From: Papaver somniferum
Lineage: Eukaryota; Streptophyta; Magnoliopsida; Ranunculales; Papaveraceae
Direction of reading: 5' to 3'
DNA: 64,000 bases
NCBI RefSeq assembly: GCF_003573695.1
Contig: NC_039358.1
Coordinates: forward strand, 234,435,560 to 234,499,559
Position 1 is the stretch's first letter. Every line of letters begins with the position of its first letter. The notes beneath the pieces were generated by a model. It saw nothing but the letters and a program-made list of their open reading frames with translations, did no database searches and had not been told where the DNA came from. Positions 45,556 to 57,019 of the stretch are shown piece by piece. The translations under genes and the position numbers were made by a program.

Positions 45556-46840
45556 CTAATTTTTTACGTGTGTCAGTCACACGCTTGGTGACACTAGAGC
45601 CGATAACAGATATTATTGCGCGTGTGCCATTCAGCCGTGTGCCCCCTTTTTCCACCCAAGTTCACTAAGCTAGAGTATTATTCCTCCCCTGAAGAGATAA
45701 GCTCGTGAAGAGATAAGGGTTTCATCGAGTACACTCATTACATTTTTTTTCACTTTCTCTTTCTCTCTTCGTTTCTCATCTCGTCGCCTCCGCAGAAGAT
45801 ACCAGAAATTTATCAAAGACATTTTTCGATCTGTTATTTCAATCGTAAGTTTCAAATCAGTTAGTATTCAAATTTCTCGATCTGTTATTTCAATCGTAAG
45901 TTTTTCTTTTTTTATTATTCATTCAATCATCGTCTGTTTTTTTCATTGGGGTTTTTAATTTTAGGGTTTTTCCATCTGATAAATCTATTGTGATTTCTAT
46001 TTTTGATTTCGTTTTAGGTTTATTTTTATCTGATATAAATCTGATACGATTTCTTTCTTTTATTTCAGGGTTTTATCTGTGGAAGAGCTGAAGAACTTTG
46101 AAGGTATTTGTTTTATCATCTGTTAAATAAAGTTTTAGGATTTGAAGAATATATACAAACTGATATAATCAACTCTTAAGATTAGGGTGTTTTATTTGTT
46201 TGTTTCTATAAACTAGCATGTTTATATTTTTGATTTGTTGAAGTTACATTGGTGATACAGTAGTTGAATGGTTCTGGAAATGACCTAGTTTTTCCAGTGA
46301 AAAGTACTAAATGTCCATCTGTAGAAACTAAACATATACTTGGTTTGTAATGTAAGGATACCGAAGCAACAATTTTTACTTATTCGACGATTTTGTATTC
46401 GCTTTATCTGCAAATATACCATCATTCAAAAACTGTGCTGTGAATTTTCAATCATGATGTTTGTTTATTTACTTCAGCAATTATTCCTTGATTTGTTTGT
46501 GAGCTTTGGCTGATTTGATAATCTATAAGATGAGCATTTAAATTCCCTGAAATCATATGCTATCCAAGGAATAATTGTTGATGTAAAGTCTAAAATAAGG
46601 TAAGGTAGGAATTTTGGCACATACATGAAAGTCTATCGAAATCGAGAAGTTCCAATGAAAAGAAACTATGAGAAGACTTTACGGATAGAGACTAGATGGC
46701 ATCTGAAGAGACGCAAAACATAAAATGAGGATACAAATTTAGTAGACATAAAATAGCTTGCATAGCAGCATAAACCATTAATTTTACATCAACAAATAGA
46801 ACTACTGTATCATGACCAATATTGCCATGCCCTGTTAGTA

Positions 46841-46855
46841 TATATATATATATGT
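46841..46855. repeat. (TA)n microsatellite
   Basis: Short TATATATATATATAT tract inside the CACTA element. Confidence 0.8.
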
Positions 46856-47510
46856 TGAACCTGCCTAACTATGCATGCCTTCCATTAATGAAATGGATTT
46901 CAAGGTAGTGTGTCTCATGCCATTACTGGTGCAGAGTGTATAAATCCAGCTCGTTATAGTTGGTAATTTGAACTCTTACTTTTTATATGAAATGGACGAA
47001 TAGTTTGTTTGCCATTGTTGATGGCTTGTTAGTTCTTATTTAACCATTTTAAAATATTCAACAAGGTGGTCATAGACTTCTGACCCTTTGTGCTGGGATG
47101 AGATGGTATTGCTTTGTTTTATCTTGTTTTGGGGTTAGTGTTAATAATCAATGACATGGGTGTATGCAGCTGCTAACTAATTAGTTTGGTTACTTAAATT
47201 AATAATAGTGTTGTGTGGTGGTCAGTAATGTTTATTAAGGTCAGATGGTAGTGGACAAAGGATGCATGTTTAGGATCAAGGTTTTACATCCTTACTTCCT
47301 CTTTATGTTTATCATTGCGAGACTTGCTAAGAATGAGGTCCACCAACAATTTAACTCCAAGAACTTGTGTGCGGTGGACGGTTATAAGAAAATGTAATGT
47401 ATATGCTAGATACCTAAAGTTTCTTATGGTTCAATAATGTATATAAGCTTGCAAAAATATCTTGGTTAAACTAAACAGTTATTGTTGTTTCTACTGTTCT
47501 TGAGATATCA

Positions 47511-50500
47511 TTGCATTTGCTCAAATATGGTATTTGTTTGACGTATACAACATGGCGTCATCATGGTGAAAGTTCAGTAGAAGCACGGTCAAGACATAGG
47601 GATAACACTACATCAGGTATGGATGGTAATGTTACAGTAGGTGTGGATGTGGATGGGAATGTTACATCTGCTATGGATATGGATGTGAATGTCACAACAG
47701 GAGTTGATGTGGATGAGAATGTTACAGCAGGTGTGGATGTGGATGAGAATGTTACAACAAATGTGGATGTGGATGAGAATGTTGGGACCAAGGGGTGTTG
47801 TAAGAAAAAGTTATCAGTGGCCGAGCGAGCAAGAGTACCATTGTATCCTTCGTGTCCTAAAGGAAAGTCGACATTGTATGTAGCGATAATGGTGAACAAC
47901 ATAAAGACTCAGTATGCGATTTCAGATAATGGTATGACTGCAATGTTAGAATTGATGAAAGAGTTGCTTCCCGAAGAAAACACCCTGCCAAGTAAATTTC
48001 CAGATGTCAAGAAGATAATTCAAGAGTTGGGGATGGATTATGTAACCTACGATGCTTGCGTGAATGATTGTATACTCTATTGGAAGGATAAGAGTTCATT
48101 GCTGAAGTGCCCTGTATGTCAAGAACCGCGGTATGTAAGAGTTTTCAATGATGAGAGAAAACTTACTCAAGTTGCGCAGAAGACGTTGAGACACTTTCCA
48201 ATAATTGCAAGGCTGAAAAGATTTTACAGTATACCATGGATAGCAGAGGCGATGCTTTGGCATTTTAGAGCATAGAAAGATATCAATGTAATGCGTCATC
48301 CCGTCGATTCTTCAGCTTGGCGTTGTGCGGATAGTTTTTATCCAGAGTTTGCTAAGGAAGCACTGAATGTTACTCTTGGTATAGCAACTGACAGCTTCAA
48401 CCCCAATGGATGCTTTGGTCTCAATTACAGCTGTTGGCCGGTAATTCTCTGTCCGTATAATCTTCCTCCTTCGATGTGTATGAAGAGGTAGTTTTCTATG
48501 TTATGTTTGTTGATATCAGGCCCGAGAGCACCAGGTAAAGATATCGATGTTTACTTACAACCATTGATTGAAGAGTTGAAAGAGTTATGGAATGATGGTG
48601 TTATACTTTCGACAGCTTCACCAGTTCTCAATTTCTGATGAGAGCTAGGTTGTTATGGGCAATTCATGATTTTCCAGCATTAGGGACTCTTTCTGGATGT
48701 GTAACTCATGGGTATTTTGCTTGTCCAAGTTGTGGAGAAGAAACAGATGTTGAGTGGCTGCCATATAGTAAGAAGTTGTGTTATATGGGACATCGAATAT
48801 GGCTGCCAACGAAACACAAGTTTAGAGATGATAAAACAAACTTCAGTGGAGGAGTTGAGCATGGTAAAGCTTCATGGCCACTAACAGGATTGCAAGTTCA
48901 AGAGATGGTAGCTAATTTGAAAAGCAAACAGGGTAAAGGAAAACCACCATCAAAGAAACGTAAAAGAGGGACTGAAGGGTATGCTGATGAAGAAATTTCC
49001 GATCACTCTTTATTTTCTCGAAGGTCTATTCTTTATGATTTGCCGTATTGGGGAGCGAACACAGTTTGTCACTGTACATATGTGATGCATACCGAGAAGA
49101 ATATAACTGAGCACATTGTTAATACTGTATTGGGAAATAGCAAGTCAAAAGATGGTCTTATTGCACGTAAAGATATGGAAGCTATGGAGATTAAAAAGAG
49201 GTTATGGTTGAAAGAGGATGACAACACGGGCAAGACAACAATGGAAGATGGGTCTTTTGCTTTACCAAAGGATGAAAAAGTTGCTTTCTATACAGTTTTG
49301 AAGAATTTAAGGGTTCCTTCAAATTTCTGTTCCAATCTTCGCAACAACGTTGGTATAAATCCACCGAAGTTGAAGAATTTAAAGTCTCATGATTACCATG
49401 TTATGATGCAGTCTTTGTTTCCACTGCTTGTTCATACTGCAACTTCATTTCCTAAAGATCTGCGAGTTGCTCTTCTCCGGATTATTTTATTTTTCAATAT
49501 CTTATGTGCGAAGGTTATTAACAGAGAGCATCTTTTACAAGCTAAAGCTAGTTTGGTGGAGGCGATGTGTGTTCTAGAAAAATACTTTCCTCCATCCTTC
49601 TTTGTCATTAGTATCCACCTGATGATTCATCTGGCAGATGAACCTTTAATCTGCGGTCCGGTCAGATTTAGGTGGATGTACCCCTTTGAGAGGTAAATTT
49701 CCCACTTGACTATTTCCCCTGTTTAGCAATTTTGTTTATTGTGCTGTCATGATTAATTTCTTTTATGCTAGAGTATGACTTTATTTCGTGAATATACTAT
49801 TTGCGAATCCGTAATGTCCTTATTAGAAATTGCTAGTGTTGTAATTATTTAGTGGAACTCAGTTGTTAAATGCATGATTGGACTAACACAGTAGTATAAA
49901 AATCCAATGGTAACCATAAAAAGGAGTGGAACTGTTAGTTCTCATTATTGAAAGGTTGTGTCTTTTAACATCTTACTATGTGTGTTATGCTAGTGCTGAT
50001 ATGGAGGGTACAAACCCTTGCTTTATAGATTAAATTGAATTTGAGAATGTTATATGGAATGTCAGGTGCTGAGTGTAAGATACTTTGATTAAGAAAGTTT
50101 ATATTTGAAGTTTTTTTCTTCAGAAATTTTATGAAGTTGACAACTTAGTATAAGAATCATGCTTGATAAGGCCTTGACAGCTTCTACACTTTACTATTCT
50201 TTGTAGGTTAATGAAAGGCTTTAAAGGGTTGGTGCGCAATAAAAGTTACATTGAGGAATGCATTGCGAGAGGGTATTCGTTGCGAGAAGCTAGCTTATTT
50301 TTTATGGATGGCATGTCAGATGATGGTGATGGTACTCATAAACATACTCCAACATGTTTATTTTTTGCGAGAAGCTAGCTTATTTTCATCCCAACTTGTT
50401 ATGTTTTTGGTTGTGATACTAACTCCAACATGAACTTTTATAGTTAATAGAAGACAAAGAGACTGATTCAACACTTTGGAGACTCGTGCAAGGACCCCTC

Positions 50501-51025
50501 TTCAAGGCACGATCCTACAGGAAATACCAAGTCAATGGCTTTACTTTTAGCACACTAGGTTGTGAGGCGAAGAATATATCGCAAAACAGTGGCGTATCAA
50601 TGAAAGCTTTTACAAGAGTGAAAACGAAGTCGGCCGAGGAAGCAGAAATAACTTATTACGGAGTTATTAAAGACATTATCGTCTTGAATTACATGTAATT
50701 TGAAGAAACTGTTTTCTGTTGTGATTGGGTTAGTGTTGGAGATAAAAATGCGTGTAAGGTTGATGCAGTTTCAAAGGTTATAAAGGTCAACTTATCCAAG
50801 ATGAAAAACAAAGTTAGAGTGTCCTATGAGCCGTTTATCCTTGCATCTGAAGCGACTCAAGTGTTCTACTCGAAGGATCTTACAGATGAGGGATGGTCCG
50901 TGGTGTTGCACTCACATCAGGGGTTAACTTGTTTAGTAGATAAATTTGAAGTTCATACAGCTTATCAATCAGTTCTTACTGACAATGAGAATTTCAAAAA
51001 GTTACTTTCAATTGGTTCTATTTGA
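47511..51025 (+). pseudogene. TNPD-like CACTA transposase
   Basis: This is the catalytic transposase of a CACTA element. The N-terminal part has a decapeptide repeat, then a zinc-binding and transposase block (DYVTYDACVNDCILYWKDKS, LKCPVCQEPRY, RHFPIIARLKRFY). RHPVDSSAW, ILCPYNLPPSMCMK and GYFACPSCGEET follow, all typical of Transposase_21. The DUF4218 part has FALPKDEKVAFYTVLKNLRV, HDYHVMMQSLFPLLV and MYPFER, continuing after an intron (LMKGFKGLVRNKSYIEECIA). The DUF4216 part (50486-51025) has GPLFKARSYRKYQVNGFTF, QNSGVSMKAF and YYGVIKDI. In-frame stops at 48273, 48489, 48637 and 50697 break it. The intron 49696-50207 has consensus ends. Confidence 0.85.
47619..47790 (+). repeat. 30-bp coding tandem repeat (VDVDENVT)
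   Basis: About five to six units encode an acidic decapeptide GVDVDENVTA, varying to AMDMDVNVTT. Confidence 0.9.
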
Positions 51026-51236
51026 AATGAAACTGATGCCACCTTTGCAATGTGTTGCGATTCACGAATATCTATAAAAAGAACGTCTGCCTTTGTTTTT
51101 CTCTTGTTTTTCTTTTGTTTTGTTTTATTTGATCGCTTATTATTTGAGAGGTGCTATTTGTTTTATTCGCTTGTTCTGTGATCTGTTTTCTCTTGTGCAA
51201 TATTTTCTTTCATGATGTTTTTTTTTTCCAGGATAT

Positions 51237-52848
51237 GGCAGCAGTAGTCGTCAATGAGTATGGACAACCAGTTTCCAGGAACTGCACGACAGTTGGTCAC
51301 CGGAAGGGCTCATTGGTTCGTACACATGTGCCTGTTTCATACAAAAACTGGAAGCTTGTGCCTCAGAAGTATAAGGATGATGTTTGGAATACCCTTAAGG
51401 TACAAAACTTACCTTAATGAGGGTTGTATCCTCAGTTGTTGTTCACTCCTTTAACTTCTTTTATAGTGGTTGTATCCTCAGTAAGCCATTAATGAGATCT
51501 GACTTTACAGGACGAATTTAATATCCCTGAAACATCGAAGGATATTGTTCATAAGTCCATGGATGGTCCATGGAGGAGATTTAAAACTGAGTTACGTACC
51601 AATCATTATGATTTGTACCCTACTCATGAAGAAAGGATTCTACATGTTCCACCAACTGTAAGAGAAGAGGATTGGATAAAATTTTGTGAGAATGAAAAAG
51701 AAGAAAAGGCAGACCAAAGTAGAATTCACCATAAGCGGAAAAGACAACAACATGGCTACACACATTGTTCTGGTCGCAAACCTCATTGTTTGGTCAGAGA
51801 TGAATTGCTACGTAAGTTTTCTCGATCTCTTCTACATTCACAATTTTCCCCATCTGTGTTGTATTTCAATAATGCCTCAAACTCTGATATATTCACAACT
51901 TGTCTCGATCTCTGTAAATGTAGGAGGCCGAGAATCCTGATGTAGAGGTCAGTCCTGAGGATGTGTGGCTTAAAGCTCATACACAAGAGAGTGGTTCAAT
52001 CTTACCTAGTGCCCAGCCATATGCTGTGAGTCAGTTCACTTTTCAGTTATTTCAAGTCTTCTCATTGTTTTTAGTTAAACATATTATAATTTTCTCGATT
52101 GTTATGCTTGGCACAACAGGATAAGCTGAAGAAGGCGCAAGAAGAGATCAAAGAAAAACTGGATGCAGGTCTTCCAGTAGAGGAACTTCGTGCACTTGCT
52201 GCGGCTTTTGGAAAGGATACTAGAGGACATGCTAGTTCTCTTGGTCTTGTATCTCGTACACAAGTCCAACTTTCTTCTCCTGCGCGTCACAAGGTCAATG
52301 AGTTGAAATAGAAGGAGGGTGGTGTTACTCAAATGGTGGAAGAACTAGGTGGAAAGGTGGGGGTTCTAATCTAAGGACTTGGAAAATTATGCCACATAGT
52401 TCAAGATATCCAATCTGCAATGCCAGCATCAGTTGGCTCAAACTTGGCCAGCACCTCAAAAGCTCCATCTCCACAGGGTGTTTCTGTTTCACCTCTATCA
52501 TCTCCACATGGTGTTTCTGCTTAACCTCTATCATCTCCACAAGCTGCGATGAGTTCACCAGCTGTATCAGGAGTACATGACATGCCACGTTGTTCATTAC
52601 TGAACTTCGAGGGTCAAGTGGTTGCAACTGGTAACATCTGTACTGGTGGTTTAGGAGAAATAATTCACGGAGATCATATACCCTTACATCTTGCCAAGGT
52701 GTGTATCTATACTATTTCCAAGCCAGATGCAATAACTGTGAGTGCCAACAAGTATGCAGCGACCTTCAGAGACGTTGGAATTGGAGGATATGTGCTTCAT
52801 CCAAAGATGTGCCTCTCAAGTTACGACACACCATCTCTTTCTTTTTGA
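51237..52848 (+). pseudogene. TNPA-like CACTA DNA-binding protein (Transposase_24 family)
   Basis: In En/Spm, TNPA binds subterminal repeats and assists TNPD. The first exon starts at 51237 with MAAVVVNEYGQPVSRNCTTV, followed by VPVSYKNWKLVPQKYKDDVW. Later exons give MDGPWRRFKTELRTNHYDLY, EDWIKFCENEKEEK, PEDVWLKAHTQE, a helix KLKKAQEEIKEKLDAGLP, and a C-terminal block CSLLNFEGQVVATGNIC ... IIHGDHIPL. This matches the order of the plant En/Spm-type transposase family. An in-frame TAA at 52522 and the TAG at 52309 interrupt the last part. Confidence 0.78.
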
Positions 52849-52954
52849 TGTGTTAACCTTTTTAAGCATCGCGTAGTATCTGCCTCAACTCATATGGTTC
52901 TTTTTGGTCTTTTTATGCAGTTCAAACTTTTTTACGTATGCTCTTATGCTGTGG

Positions 52955-53215
52955 TGCATAACAAGTTTTTAGGCTTATTTTCCCCTTTTTTTTCCAGTTC
53001 ACACTTTTGTATGTATGCTGACTGATACGCATACTCTTATGCAGTTGTGCATAAGAATAGATTTACTTGAAGCAACTTCTGCAGTGTTGCATAACAAGTA
53101 TTTAGGCTTATTTCCCCCTTTTTTTTTGCAGTTCACACTTTTGTATGTATGCTGACTCATACACATACTCTTATGCAGCTGTGCATAAGAATAGCTTTAC
53201 TTGAAGCAACTTTTT
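52955..53215. repeat. Two ~131-bp direct repeats
   Basis: TGCATAACAAG ... TTTAGGCTTATTT ... CACTTTTGTATGTATGCTGA ... TTACTTGAAGCAACTT is repeated once with few changes. A degenerate third start is at about 52918. Confidence 0.85.
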
Positions 53216-54317
53216 TTGTCCGATGTAACTTTTCCTGAATTATGTGAACACAAACCGTATTATGAATGGATATGCACTTTCAGTTCATCATTTATTTGTA
53301 TATGTATGGGTGGCTTTTGTTCTGTTATATGTGAATGCACATGAGACTTCTCGCAAGGTTAGCTGAAGCAGCAGTAGCCAGCTGGGGAAATATCAATCCC
53401 TGGTAAGTACTTCACTTGGTTATATTTGTACTATAAAGTTTAAGAGGCGTGGTTTCTGACCTTCAATTTATACTTGCGAGGTATTATGCTGGTGGGAAGT
53501 GAACTACAGCTAGATTGGCATCAACTTGTGTACCTGCTAGAATACCGGGTAAGTACTTAACTTGTATATTTATAGATTCCATGTTTCTTACGGGACTTTT
53601 GTTTGTTGCGCTTGCGATAGAGCTTATGGACTTTGGTTTGTTTCAGGACCAATTGCAATGATGGCCTAGATCAGTGGTTGCATTTTCAGTTGAAGCTCTT
53701 GATGACTAAATCATGGGCTTGTTCTTATTACAAAACCACAGTAAGTATTTCTCATTTTTCTTCTCCCCAATTTATATTTTTTTGAAGTTTTGTCTGCTTT
53801 TAACATAGGTTGGTATATATGCCTAGGAAGTTTAAACTTAGCAGATACTTTTCATCTATAACTTTATGCATGGATTTCGAACTTGAAGTCTTAAAATTTG
53901 CAGCTTCAAGTTGGTTTATCAGCTCTAGCTGTGAACATAAAAAATTTGCAGTAAGTTTCTATGTACGGTCTAAGTTATATAAATTTGTGAACATAGGAAT
54001 TTCTATGAACTGGTACTTATGGGAATTTGTATACATTCCCCTACTATTTGATACTTAGAAGAATTTAAGTTCTATTTTGTATGAATCCATTTGAATGTGA
54101 TAAGAATTGATTGAATGGACATGAATTTGATTGAAAAAAATATTGTTGATTGTGAAGGATAAATGAAAGGTGTATGCAGGTGGTTATTTTGAATTCCGGT
54201 GTATTCCGGCCGAGAATGAGCTGCCGGTCAACCTTGACCTGGTCAAAATTGGTCATTGCTGACTGATTTTGACCAGGTCAAGGTTGACCGGCAATAATTT
54301 TTTTACTGCTGCAAAAA

Positions 54318-54545
54318 ATTCGTAACGACTCCAGCTTGTTACAACGTTCTGTTACTAAATAAATTCGTAACGGCTCTCGCATGTTACGACAGTGGCACGT
54401 AGTAACGGCTTTTCGCTGTTACAAGCGCCGTTACAAAAAAAAATCGTAACGGCTACTGTGTCGTTACAAAAAAGTTCTAGCACCCCTTTTCGTAACGTTC
54501 CGGAACAGTTACAACGCCTATTCGTAACGCTCAATAACCGTTTCG
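54318..54545. repeat. Right subterminal repeats of the CACTA element
   Basis: About a dozen CGTAACGGC / TGTTAC motifs in both orientations, next to an inverted repeat of TTGACCTGGTCAAAA at about 54231-54278. Confidence 0.85.
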
Positions 54546-54857
54546 AATCGGAAAAAATGGTGTAGTGGTTGCTATAACTGTTACAGTTCGTTAGTAGGAA
54601 ACAATCCATGGACTGCTTGTAATGGTTCACGGACTTGGGCCCAATTACGTGACTAAAATGCATTTTTGTTCAAGTTGGTGATGTTTCCTTATCTAGGCAA
54701 GATGACTATTAATCCAAACATATTTTATTACCATACTAAAGTGTTTGTGATAACTTTTAATTCCTGTCTAAGTTAAAATGTGATTTATTCACATAAATAC
54801 AATATTTGCTAATTAATTATTTATTTAATTATTTTGGTAAGAGTTGTAACTTGGGAA

Positions 54858-55035
54858 GATGGATAATTGTAATCCAATTTTAACACCAATAGAAGAAAGA
54901 TTAAAGTTGACAAAAGATGGAACAGGAGAGCTAGCGAATTCAACAGATATCTAACTGCTACAAGACCTGATATCATGTATGCAGTTGGATTTGTTAGTAG
55001 ATATTTGAACTTTTCTTACTTAAAGAACTCAGTTC
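54858..55035 (+). mobile_element. Copia reverse transcriptase/RNase H linker fragment
   Basis: MDNCNPILTPIEERLKLTKD, then after a small deletion YLTATRPDIMYAVGFVSRYL. The YLT.TRPDI.YAV..VSR motif marks the region between RT and RNase H of copia. Isolated relic. Confidence 0.85.
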
Positions 55036-55084
55036 AACCTTAACACATTAACTTAAAGAACTCAGCAATGTGTTAGTCATGGAT

Positions 55085-55505
55085 TAAGAAAAAAAAAGTT
55101 GCCTGCAATAGAAGCTTCACCATCTATTCCTCGGTCGCCCCTTAGGGCACCACCTGTAACATGTAACCGATCACCAAAGAAGACCTGCAATTATCAATGT
55201 AAAAGGCATCAACTGAAAATCTTAGAAGGATGATGGAAGAACGACAGTCAGTAGGAAAAAATTATGGTTCAAACGAACAAACCTTGGTCTTGAAAATCTT
55301 GCTTACCGCTGAGTGTTGATACCTTGGGAAAGGAGACACGGCACCCAGGTGCAAGAGTCCATTCCCATTGACCATTCCCATGCATGAAAAGCCCATACAC
55401 ATCGGACAGCGGCTGTATATACATTCAAATAATTAATGAGATCTCTTCCACCGCAGAGAAAACACATGCCATCAAAGCGGACACTAGCTGTCACATTCCT
55501 AGAAA
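55085..55505 (-). pseudogene. BSL-type phosphatase, kelch-domain fragment
   Basis: Minus strand 55505-55312 gives TASVRFDGMCFLCGGRD then, one frame over, GLFMHGNGQWEWTLAPG. After a putative intron, 55185-55088 gives VFFGDRLHVTGGALRGD and GIDGEAS. This is the end of the kelch propeller of BSU1-like serine/threonine phosphatases of brassinosteroid signalling (ASVRFDG ... NGQWEWTLAPG ... GARLHVTGGALRG). The phosphatase domain is absent here, the DAYG link is lost and frames change, so it is a relic. Confidence 0.72.
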
Positions 55506-55509
55506 CGAG

Positions 55510-56487
55510 GTGTAAAATGAACACAATTAAACATAAAACCTCAAAAGGTATAACTAAAATTGGAGAGCATCATCCAATTAAAAGACGCAATCTGACTCCA
55601 AGAACTACTTAGCCTGAGTTTCTTATAAGACCCTCAGTAACCAGCATACACGCTTACTTGTGAGCAAACAAAAGCATTAACAGACTTGTGAAGAAACAAG
55701 AGACTAACTATTGCCTCAAAAGCATTACTTGCAAAATCTATTTCTACTATCTCCTATATTGAGACGTAAGTCGTGTTACGATATAATTTTCTCTATACAC
55801 ATTGGAGATTTTGAGCTCAGTATATCTTGCTTACATGTTTCTCGAAATATGTGTTGGTAAGCTTTCGCTTCGATCAAATTCATCTTATATCATGATAAAA
55901 TTGTCGAGTAACATCTTACATGGTTTGTATGATGCAATCATTTGATGTAGGCTAGGAATGTTTAGATAATGATTATTTCAATATATCTTGAAAATTGCTT
56001 AGATGCATCTTATATCATGATAAAAATTCCTTCTGCTTTGATATAAGAAGATCCAAAGTTAGGTGACTTGATTACAAATCTTCCAATGCTTTTACGCAGC
56101 TAAAGCAATAATCTTCCAATGCTTTTTTACTATAGACTATATTACTCTGCTGGCGTTCAACTTTTTTCCAGTAGTTTTCATATACTTCAGCACTTTTTGT
56201 CCATTTGTTCTTTAACTTTACAATCAATACAAACATAACTCTGACCCTCTAGATATCGAGTTTAAGAATCAAATAAATTTGCATATGTGTTTCAATAATA
56301 AGAAAATGGGAATAAACTACGATAACCCAAATCCTAGAGGCATTTGCAACGACTTATTAACAAAATAATCATTAGTTTATTAAATTCCAAAATAAAATGA
56401 TCAACATGGATGTTTATTCTTGATCAGCGGAACACTAATTAATTAAAATCCAGGCCTTAGATTGAGATTTCATCATAAACCTATTTA
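55510..56487. other. AT-rich spacer, nothing recognised
   Basis: Downstream of the aspartic protease relic stop codon; no domains seen on either strand. Confidence 0.5.
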
Positions 56488-56951
56488 TCATATCTCATCA
56501 GCAAATGAGAGTGCCATATCCATATTATTAAGTAAAATCCTCTTATTAACTTGTTGCACTGCTCCTAAAATGAAACTTGGCGATTTCGTTCGAGTGATAT
56601 ATAAACAAACATGGGGAAATTAATAAAATGCCCATGAGGGGAAATCTAATTAAAAAAATGCCCATGAGTTGACCTTTTCCGTCCCATTTTTTCAAAAAAA
56701 CGGCTAACGGACGTTACATGACATGTGGCACTAAATCTGCTATGTCAAATGACATTGTAACCCCTAAATCAGCTGGATTGGCCCGCGTTGGAACTCTGAC
56801 TCAGCACGAACTCGACTCATGAGTGACAACACGTTATCTACACGTGCGAACTTCAGTAACGGTCGGCTAACACGTGTCACTATCTTGTAGTAAACAATGA
56901 ATGTCCCAGATTTAATCCCCTTTTGTAACGGTCATATCCTCTTTCAGCCTG

Positions 56952-56959
56952 TATAAAAA
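56952..56959 (+). promoter_or_regulatory. TATA box of the MULE accessory gene
   Basis: TATAAAAA at 56952-56959. A start about 30 bp downstream puts the ATG at 56963 outside the transcript and favours the ATG at 57020. Confidence 0.6.
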
Positions 56960-57019
56960 CCAATGATCATACCCAAGTTCACCCAAATCATCAAAAAGAA
57001 ACCAACTACACACATAGTC

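Larger units (their letters stand above)
45388..54567 (+). mobile_element. CACTA (En/Spm-type) element, 9180 bp
   Basis: The left end CACTACACCATTTTCCCCGA and the inverted right end CACTACACCATTTTTTCCGA are typical CACTA termini. A 3-bp duplication GTT flanks the element (45385-45387, 54568-54570). Subterminal GTAACGGC/GCCGTTAC motifs cluster at 45425-45555 and 54318-54545. Two plus-strand genes follow, TNPD-like then TNPA-like, in the usual order. Nonsense codons make this copy non-autonomous as read. Confidence 0.95.

Noticed and set aside
47561..47902. Minus ORF with a TFSSTSTPAV repeat
   Set aside because: Antisense of the VDVDENVT minisatellite in the TNPD gene.
54231..54278. TTGACCTGGTCAAAA inverted repeat as a W-box regulatory hairpin
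   Set aside because: TTGAC occurs, but the repeat lies in the CACTA subterminal region with no gene nearby to regulate.
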